Shown here in pieces: positions 1 to 13,500 of a stretch of DNA of 64,000 nucleotides. This DNA comes from Alentia gelatinosa. Taxonomy: Eukaryota > Annelida > Polychaeta > Phyllodocida > Polynoidae. The stretch covers positions 56,533,789-56,597,788 of the forward strand of contig OX465584.1 in assembly GCA_950022655.1 (NCBI GenBank), written 5' to 3'. Every line of letters begins with the position of its first letter. Position 1 is the stretch's first letter. The notes beneath the pieces are model-generated. The model ran no database searches. It worked only from the letters and a program-made list of their open reading frames with translations, and was not told where the DNA came from. Both the position numbers and the translations under genes were made by a program.

Positions 1-150
1 GGGGGCACTTTATTTTGAGGTATTTCTGAGTGGGGGGCACTTTATTTTGGGGTAGTTCCAAAGGTGGGCGTTTTATTTTGAGGTATTTCTGAGGGGGGGG
101 GGGGATTTCATTTGGGGGTATTTCCGAGGAGGTAGGCTATTCATTTTGGA
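1..150. repeat. ~35-bp tandem repeat at window edge
   Basis: About four units of a G-run followed by CACTTTATTTTGAGGTATTT and CTGAG, with drift in the later units. The array is cut by the window start, so its full size is unknown. Confidence 0.8.
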
Positions 151-1779
151 GGATTCACCGAGCAAACCCCACTCCTCCCTGCCATAAATAATGAACACTC
201 CCTTGTCCGTGAAAAGGGCAAATCATTGCGTGAGTGGCCAGCTTTCCTATGATATAACCCCCGGCTTAATATACATATATCTTTTTTTTTTAAACCGCTC
301 GTCGAGCCCTAAGATGTCTAAAGATTCTCTTTTTAAAGCATGCACTGCACTATTTTCAGCACAGGAGAAATGTCGCTGGGGTGACTCATTGCTGTCCTTT
401 ATGGAGAACAAACTCTGAACGCCCTCTCGTGTTTACCTACTACATGTATATCTAAAACGTTAGAATTTCGTCAAATCCGCTTGAAGTTGCTACCGCACAT
501 AGAGACATAGTTAACCAGACCTAGGGCTGGAGACTGAGGAGCCACGAGAGTGAGATTCTCGTACAGTACCTAACTGAATCCTGCTATTATTTTTGTTTCT
601 CTCTCCACAGATGTACTTCTATTCTTATGATTTGTTTTTAACTGTACTGAAAACATAATTTTGAACTGTAGTTTTCCAATCTCCTTTCCTTGAGAGAATG
701 CAATGAAATCGCATTTCGCTGGTAGTCGGTAGAATCGGTGTCACATGAAATGATGGTTGGGAACTAAATGATATTTCCAGGTATTAATAGTAGGGGGCAC
801 CACTAAGCCACTAAGTGGGTGGGGAGCCACAGAGGAGAGAGAAGCCACGACGAAGTCGCTAGTACATTTGAAAAGCGACTTGTCAGGAGCGGCATTTTTG
901 TTATTTTGGTTGATATTGCACTACAATGCTGTTGTGTATGTGGTCAGAGGTTCAGTTGGGTTGTGCTAATTAGATTCCCGTAGTGACAATATCCATAAGA
1001 TTAAGGATGGCAGGCGGTTTTGAGGTGGGTGAATTAAGATGGTCACACACTAAGTGCAGGCCCAAACTCCAGATGGCGCCTCGGGGAGGTCGGGGTACCA
1101 CAGGGTGATGTTTTATACCCGGCTGTTTTTTTTATGGTTCTGCTTTAACAATGACATCTATTCATCTTATAGTTTCAGTAGCAGAAAAAATTGAACAGAG
1201 TCATGGTTAATATCGATCAGGTTTTCAGCACTATGTCTGAAAGAAATACTATGAAAGAGAATCTGTCTTGCCACAACTCAGCGGCCGCCCATAAATGACC
1301 TCATGTATAGAAGTGTAGGGACGGGGTTTCCAGTCTCCACGACCAAGAATGACAAGGGTCGTATGATAAAACAAAAAAAAAGGGGGAGGGAGAGGTGGTC
1401 AAAACTGGTCAAAATAGCATGAAGTCACTACAATCACCTCGCCTAACTGCCTCATACACATCTCCTTGACATAGATAGATCTAGTTATATCCCACCTCAC
1501 TTCGCACCACTACATCTATTATCCCTTCATTTCTTATCACCTTCCTCATCCTTGCCCTCATTGCCGACTAATAATGAACTAATGCGTGTCTAAGTACAGA
1601 ATTATCGAAATATTATTTCATTGATTATCCTATTTCACTGAACTGAGAATTCATACCACAATGCACCTGGTTAACTCCTCCTAGGATAAGCAGATGGGTC
1701 TCAGCTTCTCTATACACTTATTCCCTGTTACCATCTCTGCCTAACTATAGCCCTTTCTTTCTCTATAGATATCCCCTTC
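151..1779. other. gene-free intergenic sequence
   Basis: No gene or recognised repeat. A small inverted repeat AAGTCGCT/AGCGACTT lies near 853-886. CCAGATGGCGCC near 1070 weakly resembles a CTCF site. Open frames here are short and featureless. Confidence 0.5.
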
Positions 1780-3580
1780 TAACTTTAACCTCTGTCTAGC
1801 TAGCTCTCTCTGTCTCCACCCATCTCTTATTTTACCAATCACCCTCTCTATCCAGCCAGCTCTTTATCTGTCTCTACCCATCTCCCTTCTACCTAGCATC
1901 CTCTCTCTATCCAGCTGTATCTCTCTCTCTACCCATCTCCCTTCTACCTAGCATCCTCTCTCTATCCAGCTTTATCTCTCTCTCTGTGTCTCTACCCATC
2001 TCCCCTTCTACCTAGCATCCTCTCTCTATCCAGCTTTATCTCTCTCTCTGTGTCTCTACCCATCTCCCCTTCTACCTAGCATCCTCTCTCTATCCAGCTT
2101 TATCTCTCTCTCTACCCATCTCCCCTTCCATCTAGCATCCTTTCTCTATCCAGCTTTATCTCTGTCTCTGTCTCTACCCATCTCCCCTTCTACCTAGCAT
2201 CCTCTCTCTATCCAGCTTTATCTCTCTCTCTACCCATCTCCCCTTCTACCTAGCATCCTCTCTCTATCCAGCTTTATCTCTCTCTCTACCCATCTCCCCT
2301 TCTACCTAGCATCCTCTCTCTATCCAGCTCTCTCTCTCTCTCTGTCTCTACCCATCTCCCCTTCTACCTAGCATCCTCTCTCTATCCAGCTTTATCTCTA
2401 TCTCTGTCTCTACCCATCTCCCCTTCTACCTAGCATCCTCTCTCTATCCAGCTTTATCTCTTTATCTGTCTCTACCCATCTCCCCTTCTACCTAGCATCC
2501 TCTCTCTATCCAGCTTTATCTCTCTCTCTCTGTCTCTAAAGATCTCCCCTTTCTGCCCAGCTAGCTCTCTCTGTCTCCACCCATCTCTTATTTTACCAAT
2601 CACCCTCTCTATCCAGCTAGCTCTTTATCTGTCTCTACCCATCTCCCCTTCTACCTAGCATCCTTTCCCTATCCAGCTTTATCTCTCTGTCTCTACCCAT
2701 CTCCCCTTCTACCTAGCATCCTTTCCCTATCCAGCTTTATCTCTCTCTCTCTACCCATCTCCCGTTCTACCTAGCATCCTCTCTCTATCCAGCTTTATCT
2801 CTCTCTCTGTCTCTACCCATCTCCCCTTCTACCTAGCACCCTCTCTCTATCCAGCTTTATCTCTCTCACTCTGTCTCTACCCATCTCCCCTTCCATCTAG
2901 CACCCTCTCTCTATCCGGCTTTATCTCTCTCTGTCTCTCTACCCATCTCCCTTCTACCTAGCATCCTCTTTTTATCCAGCTTTATCTCTCTCTCTACCCA
3001 TCTCCCCTTCTACCTAGCATCCTCTTTTTTATCCAGCTTTATCTCTGTCTCTGTCTCTACCCATCTCCCTTCTACCTAGCATCCTCTCTCTATCCAGCTG
3101 TATCTCTCTCTGTCTCTACCCATCTCCCTTCTACCTAGCATCCTCTCTCTATCCAGCTGTATCTCTCTCTGTCTCTACCCATCTCCCTTCTACCTAGCAT
3201 CCTCTCTCTATCCAGCTTTATCTCTGTCTCTGTCTCTACCCATCTCCCTTCTACCTAGCATCCTCTCTCTATCCAGCTGTATCTCTCTCTGTCTCTACCC
3301 ATCTCCCTTCTACCTAGCATCCTCTCTCTATCCAGCTTTATCTCTGTCTCTGTCTCTACCCATCTCCCTTCTACCTAGCATCCTCTCTCTATCCAGCTTT
3401 ATCTCTCTCTGCCTCTACCCATCTCCCTTCTACCTAGCATCCTCTCTCTATCCAGCTTTATCTCTCTCTGCCTCTAAGGATCTCCCCTTTCTGCCCAGCT
3501 AGCTCTCTCTGTCACCACCTATCTTCCCTTCTACCTGTGACCTGCTCCATCCACCTAGCTGTCTCTCTCTATCTGTCACC
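1780..3580. repeat. CT-rich minisatellite, ~56-64-bp units
   Basis: About 28 units of CTACCCATCTCCCCTTCTAC, then CTAGCATCCTCTCTCTATCC, then AGCTTTATCT and a variable (CT)n. Unit length varies with the CT run. A variant unit containing CCCAGCTAGCTCTCT recurs at 1790, 2560 and 3490, suggesting a higher-order pattern. Confidence 0.92.
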
Positions 3581-3592
3581 CTCTCTGTCCAG

Positions 3593-3648
<56 letters not shown>

Positions 3649-3664
3649 GTCTGTCTGTCTCCAT
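3593..3664. repeat. (CT)n/(TCTG)n microsatellite
   Basis: An uninterrupted CT dinucleotide run followed by TCTG units, at the end of the minisatellite above. Confidence 0.95.
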
Positions 3665-3904
3665 CCATGTTCCTTTGTCTTGTCCCATTTTTTGTTTGAC
3701 CCACATCTTGGGCTAAGTTCATGGAAGTCGAAGGATAAAATATCATCCTTTTCATCATCATCTTCATGAATGTAGGAATCCCCTGTAGATTCATGATGGA
3801 ATCTTCTCCTTTGTCTGTTGTATATTAGAAGGGGGGAGGTGACCCGAATCTTGGGTCTTAAAACTTACAACTGCCACATTGTTCGTACTTTATTCCCATG
3901 CATT

Positions 3905-4020
3905 AACATCGTAAAACTGGATGAGTTTTAATCTTGGCTCCCGTATGCGACTCCGTATGCCGTTCAGATTGGCATACGGAAACTCAATGTTAAGCCTATG
4001 GAATTTTATATTAGGGGTAG
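3905..4020. repeat. dispersed GGCATACGG-family element
   Basis: Contains AAAACTGGATGAGTTTTAAT, GGCATACGG in inverted arrangement, and TTATATTAGGGGTAGGAT. It reads as the reverse complement of the two ends of the 30600-30912 element, so both belong to one palindromic MITE-like family. A weaker relative lies at 19150-19265. Confidence 0.65.
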
Positions 4021-5360
4021 GATGAGATAGAATATTGCAGATAGAAAATGAAATGGGTTTTACTATGTGAAAAGCAGCTTCTCCGAATTTCTGTATATTC
4101 TATTATCATATCTTCATATTTGGATACTGGCAATGTGCTCTATAATACTTTGAGATCGTCATATTAAATTTTCAGGAAATTGACATGGGTTTTACTTTTC
4201 AAGGCTAATTGTCTGATATGCCTTTATAGAATGGGGTTGTTTCTTTTACAAAATGTAACATTAGCTTCTATTTCATTACATCAATCTAAATTGTTGTGTA
4301 ATTAGACTAGCATTATATAATAGATATAGTGACCTGATCAATATATAGGTCAGCATCTGGTGACAGACAATGAAAACATAATTAGTGTAATTCAGTATAA
4401 AAACAGATTTATTTTTCCATTCATTTTACACATTTTTTTCTCTACATTGGAAAGACCTATCCTACCAAGGACTTGAGCCCAAGCACGTCGGGATCCCAAC
4501 ACACAGCTCTTCTCATAGTTCTTACTTGTTACCACGGTTACCGATTCGGTCAGATGTGAAGATGAACATAATCAGCATATCTAGAAAACCATCGTAGTTC
4601 CATAGTCCTCATTCCAATAAAACAATGCTTAATTAGTCAATTAACACACAGTGTCTGGCATGACTTGGTCCAGCCAGCACTAGAGTTAGTACCTTCGTAA
4701 CAGTGTGAACAGCACATACTGCATCAGTTATACCTTTTCTGGTGGAAGTTGCTGTTTTGTAGCAATTATTCACTTCCTTGTGTTTGGCATGGCTAACCAG
4801 TTTAAGCGTCAAAATCATGGAAAGTCATCCACCGATACTACCAACACAGGAAGTTTTCATTTTTAAAACATAAAGATGTATTATTCATGAACCGATACAT
4901 CGAATCCGTAAATCAACAAGTCAATTGGTCAACAGAAATATAAATTACTGGTTTCTTTAACCATTTCTCCACGCTCATTGATTGGTTGAATGGTGAGTCT
5001 CTTATCTGATTAGTGATAACAGTTGGGGGTGGCAGTGGCGTGATAATGGTATCAGCAGGGCATTGGTGCATGGCATGTGCCTATAATCTAAAGGTTTTTT
5101 TTATACATATCCGTTCTGGTCCACGTGAATAAATCACTGTCCGAGTCATGGCAAGACTAGCTCAGGTCGCCTTTCCATATTCAAGGCTAAGCTCTGATCC
5201 TAACATCCGTATGCGCGCACATTTTGTTTTCAGAAAAATAAAAAATAAAAGTCTCGCAGGTTTCCACCTCCATCTCGGTGAACCATACACAAAAAGTGAA
5301 AGCTGCATATTTGTCATTTTGTCTAGGAATAAATAATGTTAGCTGTACAAAAGTGAATCC

Positions 5361-5494
5361 TTAGGGTCAGTTCGAGATTGGAGTCCTTTTTTTTCTCCCC
5401 ACGTACTGACTGTATGTAAGTCCCTCGTCTGTATTCTTCGTATATATACGTGTTTTCTGCACAAAGGGGGGGGACTCCAATCTCTGACCCTGTG
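5361..5494. repeat. short inverted-repeat element
   Basis: GGGTCAGTTCGAGATTGGAG at the left and its near-complement CTCCAATCTCTGACCC at the right, about 130 bp apart. This is a MITE-like hairpin without a recognised family. Confidence 0.55.
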
Positions 5495-5546
5495 TCGTTT
5501 TGCGTAAGTTCAGTGAAGGTAAGTTAAGTCGTTCTGCGCATGCCCA

Positions 5547-5595
5547 GTCGAAGGTCACGTGACCTTGAGAGGCCACATGACCTTGACCTTGGGAG
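5547..5595. promoter_or_regulatory. AAGGTCACGTGACCTT palindrome plus TGACCTTGA half-sites
   Basis: A perfect 16-bp palindrome AAGGTCACGTGACCTT with a central E-box is followed within 30 bp by a second TGACCTTGA. TCAAGGTCA is the known ERR/NR5A half-site. Candidate binding cluster; function not shown. Confidence 0.4.
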
Positions 5596-8500
5596 CCCAC
5601 CAGAGCATGCCTTATCTTAAACGTGAGGCGTGAAAGCGAACGCGGCTTGCGATTATAATTAGATAGGCTTCTAGGAACTGCACCAAGAAATATGCCTCGA
5701 AATATAAAGACTAGATTATAAAATGATCTGGAAAAAAAGGCAAAAATACTATACTGCCCTAGTGATACCATTACCCTGACACTGTGTAGTCTCCAAGAGC
5801 TTAATCAGACTCTGAATAAGGAGTAATTATGGTGTTCGTAACAAAACCTTTCCGGTTTTTGTTGTTGTTTAGATTCAGTTACAGGCAAATTATAAGTGCA
5901 ATCAACCTGAACTATTTCAACGATGTTTCCACACACACAAAAAGAATGAAAAAAAAACTAGATATGATTGTATCTATCGGCAATACAAACGGTTGTTTTG
6001 TACATCATAATGATCATAACCCGTCGTAAAATTACGAAGACCCCACAATTTGGGCATCTCCACCTCTGGACCTGGGTGTATCCTCAATGAATTGACAACT
6101 CATGTAAGTTACTATAGTAACATAAGCACCATCAATGGTGTCATAGTTCACATATGATCAGAGCCTACTTCTCTGACCACCAATAATCCCATGTCTTACC
6201 ACAGTTATCTTATTTTCAATTAATCATTAAGGAATCTATTTTCTTAGTAGAAAGGAGCAAATGTTTTGGACTTATTTGGTTTATAAAATCACCATTTTAC
6301 TTTCCTGCGAAACACTGCAAATGATATGAATATCGACCAATTAAGTCGCTGCTGATGTCTATGAGGTTTTCTGTAGGAAATAATAATAATAATAATAATG
6401 TGAATTATACATGCGTAGACACTGAATTATCAAAAGGAAAATGTGGCAACTAAGGGAGACATCCTTTGTCTGAGCTGCTCAGTACAATCTACTGAACATA
6501 CGTGCAGAAAGCGATCACCTGGAAGATTCTCAACCCATTTGGCATGAACCTCAACAGAAATATGCAAAATGAACCGATTCCTTGCACGTATAAATGTTGC
6601 GACACAAGACTGTCAGATGCTGCAAGAGTAACGTTAAATGCTGACACTTTCCCCCCATAATGAAAACACTTTTCATCAACAGAATGATAATATGGTCCTG
6701 TAACAAAAAAAACAACAACAAAAAACCACTAAACAAGACAGGCTCTATGTATACTCTAAAAACCGAGTACAAAAATATGCGGAAAATACTCGATGCTTTG
6801 AATAAATCCCAGTCAGTAGAGAATTTGTTGAAAGGAAATGTCATCTTGAATGAAGCGGCTCCTCAGGAGTTTGGATATAGCGCTGCAAGCTTTGTTAGTA
6901 TGGGGCACTTCAAGACCCTTGTTTCACTGGACATTAAGCAGGCATGCCATTTTATCGTTTTTAAACTTTGCTCTTCGACAAACAAAAACACAAAACAAAC
7001 ACAAGCTTACAATAGATATTGGCTATGATGATATATAATGCAGACATGCATTTCTTTTTTTTTCTTCTAATATGTCATGGATGTGGCAGTATTTCTTTTT
7101 TTTTTTTCAATTCTGAGAATCCAAATGTTTACATACTAAGTACGGGCAAAAGTTGAGATTCGTCGGGTCAATTTTCAGGAATGTGTTGATCAATCCAGAG
7201 CATTGGGATTATATAATTAAAAATAAGTTGTGTACATTACTATCCACACACAAAAAAAAGTAAAAAAAAAATCCACTTGCCAACCGAGTGAACAAGGGTC
7301 TATTGAAACGCCTCCGGTTAGGCCAAGCAATTCACTAACCTACTTTCACACTTTTGCCAAGGTTCTGGCAAGACTCAAATGATTATTAATTAATGTTAAT
7401 CAAAATAATGATAATAGTCAATAATATTTATCGAACCATTTGTTACCTTTGTCTATAATATAGGACAAGTACTCAGGGTCCTTGACCATGCCGCCAACAA
7501 TAGTCTTAACAACATAGCGCAATTGCTCCAATTATCTTCCATGCTATTAAATAAAGAGTCCATTTTATAAATCATGTAGAAAATTAGAAAACCATAATGG
7601 ATATTGAGCAATCATCTGACACACTACAATATACACAGTGAGGGGAGAAAGGATGTCAAAACCTTCACTGATTTTCCCCTCGCTTCCATTTTCATTCTAT
7701 CTACTCAACTGCTACACAACCAACAACTAGTGATATACTGTTAATAGATAGACTTGTTAAAACAGATTATCATTCCAGTTATTGTATCATTGTATATTGT
7801 TTATAAATACTTCACTGTCAATTGGCAACGAGAACACGTTCTCTACGGCCAGATGCCGGTGAGAAAAACGTGTGATCCCCGACCAAGATTATGGTACATT
7901 GCGATATAGATTATTAACTTAGCTGTAGTTTCAATTGTACACCTCATAATGAACCACTAGTTCATTTGTCACATTTAAGGATTAATAAAGGTTATCATTA
8001 CAATAGTATAATATAACACCGTTGAACCGTGGGACGATCCAACATAAGGTCGCTACATCTATCAGGCAACACTTCAGCTACACCTATGCACACACCTCAT
8101 GGGAGGAAATTTACAAAGGACCACAGACAACTGTTTGCAAATACAGCACTCAAACCAGGGGGTGATTTGAATGCACAACAAGATAAAACAATCTGCTGTA
8201 CTGTACACCTTGTGTTTTTAAAATGTTACTTTTGTTTTTTGTGTCCTATACAATGATTCCACAGTTCATGAAGACGATGACAATACAGATGACTTCAGAA
8301 GGGATTCTTGAATCGCAAATCATGAACCTTTTTTTTTCTCAGTACGGGAACCGTTTGGGGTGGATACGTGTTTTGAATCTGCCACATCATCACAGTTGAG
8401 AAACTGTGCTCTTAGTGGCTGAATTCAAAACACCACGTGATATGTTTTGTACAGTTCCCCTCCCCCTCCCCATCCCCTGCTCCCTTTTTCATCATCACCA

Positions 8501-8883
8501 CCATTACACAGTTCATACACACACATGCACACCTACTCGACACAATTCCAGAGGGAACACACCCAGTTTTAAATGGTAGGAAGAAATCCAACCCTACTCC
8601 TGGTCCTCAACCTTGTTTCACTCTCTTCAGCATTCAGTAGCCAAAACAAGAGTGTTTCTCTTGGAGACAAGTGAATGGACGATGCCCAAGCAACGGCCCA
8701 GCAAAGAAGCTGCAGTTTCTGACACCATACTGAGTGAGAATAGTCCAGAGCGTTTATAGAAGACCTCTTAAAGCTGCTGTATGACCTAGTGAGGTGATGA
8801 TGGTAGTCCAGTAAGGCAGTTGTTTTCATTTTCATCCCTCGGTTACTGGCGAAGCTCCTGTGTTCTCAGGTAGTTCAAGAGTT

Positions 8884-10119
8884 TTTATTATTTCAATGGC
8901 TTTTTTCCCTGGAAATGTTCCTTTCAACTGTTTCGTGACAGAATTCGAATCGTGAACTGTCCAACAACAGCAGCCACCGTTTGGCATCTCAGTGGATTGT
9001 GTTTCGTTTTCTTTGCTCAGCTTTTGGTTCTATAACAAAGTGATATAGAATCCTCTGATTGCGATGTTAAATGACACCAATCTCCACAAACCTGACTCGG
9101 AGGTCAACAGTATGACAAATACATGCTTTCTCTTACTTCTGGATACAATTGTTTATGTTGAACCAGACAAAGTCCAACCCCTCACACCTGATTATAGGAA
9201 GAGAAATGTGTGTACCACTCGGATATTCCTTCTCCTCCTATTGAGGTACGAACAGACCGGAAAACGACACAGACTCCCTCTGTAGGAACTCTCCCAAACT
9301 ACCTTTATGCTGACAAGATAGCTCATTAGAAATCTCAAATACAGACACTAAACGTATGTTGATACGTAGTTTCTGGGCTGAGGTATGGTTTTTTTTAGAG
9401 TTCAGTCGATCTGGTAGTTGCATTTTGAGGACGTCGGCGATACTTCTTTGTGTAAGTTAACGTAGTCTCTGGGACGAGGCTATTTCTACAGAGCCATCCA
9501 GTGGAGCACACTGGAACTAGTGCCACCAATTCGACCTGCCATCTGGTGGGACAATGGAGCAACCAGATGGAGCCACCTTCCAATACCGGAAGTCATGCTG
9601 TGGCATGTACCGTGATGCATTGCGAAGCGGATATTGGTGGAGCTCCCGTTTATGCCATTTTCTTCTTGGGAGAGAGAGAGAGAGGGAGAGGGAGATTATG
9701 TGTGCTTCGAGATGTGAGCGACTTTATATGACAACTTTTCCTCGGGAAAAAGTTAGCACCTTTCAGAGTTCAGTTTTCATTTACAACTGTACTGATTGAC
9801 AAAAAAAACGTGGATATTGCTAATCCACAAACAAAAACAAAAGCATCAAATGACGCAACAAGGGAACGTCAGTTGATGTCGGGAGAATCCGTAAAGACAC
9901 GTCATCAAATGCTCCTCTCCGTACTGTTACAAATATGTGTTATCGTCTATGACCTAGTTCTTTTTTTCTTTTTTTTTTAAATTTTCAGGGGGGTAGGGAA
10001 GATAATGGGTCACATGATCGCTGTAATCACGTGGTCACTCCACTACAAAGTGTCAGTTCTTGACGGACCCTCGGTGGCTCCACAAATGGTCAATAAGGGG
10101 AAACATGTCCCAGCATGCT
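8884..10119 (-). other. probable SoxD 3' UTR to first AATAAA
   Basis: Sequence 3' of the SoxD stop. On the minus strand the first canonical AATAAA I find is at 8884-8889, giving a 3' UTR of about 1.2 kb. No competing gene model is visible; the small open frames here carry no domain or conserved composition. The real polyadenylation site could be nearer (variant hexamer) or farther. A CTCF-like site at 9536-9551 lies inside this interval. Confidence 0.4.
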
Positions 10120-10511
10120 CTAGGAGGTCGCTGCAACTTCCGTCTTCTCCGGCGTCGCCAACAGGGGGTGCTGGTGGTGGCTGTGGGGGCTACCACTTCC
10201 GGGACTGCGTAGTCCCAGCCCGTTGGGTGGTGGTGGTAGGCCATCCAGTGACGACGAAGACTTGTTGAAGACACTGCTGTCCATGCTGCTGTTGTCTTCC
10301 TCCGACTTTATGCCCGAATCATTCTCCATGAGGATATGCTCACCGGTGCCGATGGGTGCCTTGGCGTTGACCAGGCTGTCCATCCCCGCCACTGAGGTCA
10401 TGGATGAGATGAAGGAAGACGCCGACGACGCGGCGATGAAATGATTCGGGGTGTTTGTGGGTGCCGAGGTGGTGGTGGTGCTGGTGGACCCGATCAAGGA
10501 ATTTCCGTTAG
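10120..10511 (-). CDS. SoxD: SoxD last exon: C-terminal tail and stop
   Basis: 392 bp from a tttccag acceptor to the stop codon at 10120-10122. It encodes 129 residues after a split Pro: a Ser/Thr-rich tail ([14 protein letters not shown]), an acidic patch ([19 protein letters not shown]) and a Pro/Gly/His-rich end ([16 protein letters not shown]). IKSEED fits a SUMO-acceptor consensus followed by acidic residues; vertebrate Sox6 is known to be sumoylated, though not necessarily here. The acidic patch corresponds in position to the acidic tail of vertebrate Sox5/6. Confidence 0.93.
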
Positions 10512-13500
10512 CTGGAAAATGAGAAAATATTCAAAATGTAAACCTATACTATGAATGTATACCAATAAAGGACATTGAAAAAAAAATAAGGAAAAAACAT
10601 TAGTCATCGCAGACAGGAGGCGGAAAACATTCAGAGATTAGTCACCGCAGATAGAAAGTTTGTTGGTTTGTTTGATTTAATGTCCAGTTAACCATTAGAG
10701 GTTCTTACCAGATTTTCTCAAGGTTAGTGAGCCAATCTATGCAGCAAGGAACAAAGGGTATTTTTGTACTGCCTGTTGAATTTCTCTCTCTGAATGAATG
10801 TATTAATCAAAGGTTTGAAGAAGGGTACTATGCCAAAGTCGCCAAGACTAGTAATATGGATAATTATAATAATAACATGTAACGTTCATCATAAAAAATA
10901 CCCCTGATTTATACATAACAGGAACAAAGGGTATTTTGTACTGCCTATTGAATTTTCCCCTCTGAATGTAGGTGTTAATCAAAGGTTTGAGGAAGAGTAC
11001 TATGGCAAAATCTCCAAGACTAGTTATATAGTTAATTACTATACTAATATTCAACGTTCATGATAAAGATATCCCTGAATCATAATAGATATCTCAGTAT
11101 CAAAGACTTTATATCCACAACTCGAAGGTTTCTCTCATAATCACATTCTTATATATTTAAGTTGCTTTATGTGTGTATTTTTAAGAATTTTATTTATACT
11201 AAAGGCAAGAGTGCGTGTCTATTTACATCTGGCTCTAGTTAACATGTGGATTTCCCTACACTTCGGGGCCATCCATAAAGTATATACGCAGAATTTCTGA
11301 AATTTTAGACCCCCACCTCCTCCCAATCGTGTACGCAATAGAACAAAGAAGGAGCAAAATTTCGAAAAATTCCTGACCCCCACCCCAACTGCCCGTCAGT
11401 GCGTGCGTACTCTATAGATGGACCCTTCTTGATAGATTAACGACGAGGATTATTGGTATTATCTGCAGCTACTTACGGATTAAGCCTTCAACGTATGTGG
11501 TTCCTGAGTCGCCGTACCAGATCCTGCGCACCTCTTGCCTCCGAGACTTCATCAAGTTCTTGTACTCCGAGATTCGTAACTTCTTGCCGTCGACAATGCA
11601 CGTGCGCTTGGGTCGTGGCCTGAAGGGAAAACAGTGTCGTCGTTAAACATTTGATTTTTTATTTAATTTTTTTTTAAACATTTTTTTTTTTAAAACAAAA
11701 TTAGTTTTCTCGTTTATTCAGTGGGGTGCTCTATTGTGCTACTGAATGACCAAACTTTTCTCCAAATGAAAAGAAATCTTAAAAGCTGTCTTTGCATGCT
11801 TTCTTATTTCGACATATTCTGTTTTACATATTCATATAGTTTAATTTGTTTTACCCCAAAATGCCAGAACGTCATCATATGATGCAAGTTTACAGTTTAG
11901 ATAAGTTAGCACAAGGTATTGTGTACAGAGAATAAAAGAGTAAAATCAACCGTGAAATACTACAAATAAAATCAGTGTTTTATAACACTACCAGGTCTGA
12001 AAGATATAATAATTTACATAATCATCACCACCACCACCACTACAACTACCACCACCGCCACCAACATGATGATTGAAACAAAGTAGAGTTCAGAACCGTT
12101 GTTAATGAGGATCAAAGAGGGTTAAATGTGGATAGGGAAAGACAGTATCAAACCAAACCATGTGAGGTTAAGATTTAAGGAAGCTCGCCCTGGGCCAACA
12201 CAAAAAGTCATTTACTATCTTGATATGAATTACCCCAACTATCTACGTTTGGAATATAGAATCGACCGTCAATTTCCATTTCGGTTTGAATAGTGATTGT
12301 GACATCTGTATCGTTTGAAGTTAGTGCATTTCTTATTTCTTTCAGAAATGAACGACTGGACATGTATTACTAAAACAAGCTCCTTGTAAATGTGCTTTAA
12401 TTGCCCTTTTTCTGTGTGCAATGACAAATACTCCGTATCTAAATCACGCTTACCATTTTGATCATTGAAAAGGATGTATACACAATATTGACTGGTCTCA
12501 GATACAAGCTGTTGTATGCTCCAAGGAGTTGACGCGTAGTAACATCTGAGCGCATAAGCAATTCCGAGGAATATACGATTGCTTTTATCCGAAACCAGTC
12601 TATATTGTATATATCATCCACCTTTTGCTAACAAGGGCGGTACTGATATCAGTTCATTTATGTACGCACTTTATTTTGTTCATATGCACTATTTTTCCGT
12701 ATGCGCCAGCTTTCGCAACCCGAAGCATATCCGTATGCTCCGGATATGTAGATACACACTGCCCATGTTTTCTATGGACATATATCTATATGCTCCAGAT
12801 ATCTAGATACACGTTGCCCATGTTTTCTATGAACACATATCTATATGCTCCGGATATGTAGATACACGCTGCCCATGTGTATCCTACGGACACATATCTA
12901 TATGCTCCGGATATGTAGATACACACTGCCCATGTGTATCCTACGGACACACTGCATTAGGTGGATAATGAGTAATTTATCGTGGCAGAGTATGGCCACT
13001 AGTAGCTGGCCAAGCTCGAGCCCCCCTCCACCTCCCAGCCCTAATAGTGACCTGCGATTGTACCTATATCTGTAATCCGGGTGGTTCTCCATATGCAGCT
13101 TGCTCAACCGAGACTGTTCCTCATAGAAGGGCTGCTTCTCCGCGTTCGACATTGCCTTCCATTTGGCTCCTGAAATGACAGAAATTTACATTTTAGATTA
13201 TGAAGACGTGGCTACAACACCTCTATCACAAGCCGATGCTACATTGAAAAAAAGAAATTAATATACTTTAATGTTTTATCTCAATATCACTATTTCAAAG
13301 TATAAGACCTGGCAAGAGTACATTCCACTTAAAAAATAAAGAAGTTTAATTTCATTATTCCCACTGGTTTCTGTTAAATGCAAAGACAATAAACCAAAAC
13401 AAGGAGAAATAAGAACTCCCGGTGGTGATATCAGGTCAAGTCATCATAGTTTAACGGAAATTATTTTAGTAATTAAATATTGAACGTAATAAATAAATAC

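Larger units (their letters stand above)
3665..8883. other. gene-free region downstream of SoxD
   Basis: No supported gene. Contents noted: a GGCATACGG-family repeat (3905-4020), a hairpin-like repeat (5361-5494), a nuclear-receptor-like palindrome (5547-5595), an AAT microsatellite near 6380, and one GAGCTGCTC word (6472-6480). The rest is AT-rich unique-looking sequence. Confidence 0.5.
10513..11475 (-). other. SoxD last intron
   Basis: Intron between 11477-11619 and 10120-10511. It holds a GTTTGATTTAA-type repeat (10660-10745), a 173-bp tandem duplication (10748-11095) and one CCATCCATAAAG MITE (11265-11425). No exon is apparent. Confidence 0.85.
11621..13062 (-). other. SoxD intron (second to last)
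   Basis: Intron between 13064-13169 and 11477-11619. It contains AT-rich sequence, a CAC/CAT trinucleotide patch near 12025-12062, a repeat pair member (12470-12760) and a 55-57-bp tandem array (12733-12958). No additional exon is seen. Confidence 0.85.
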
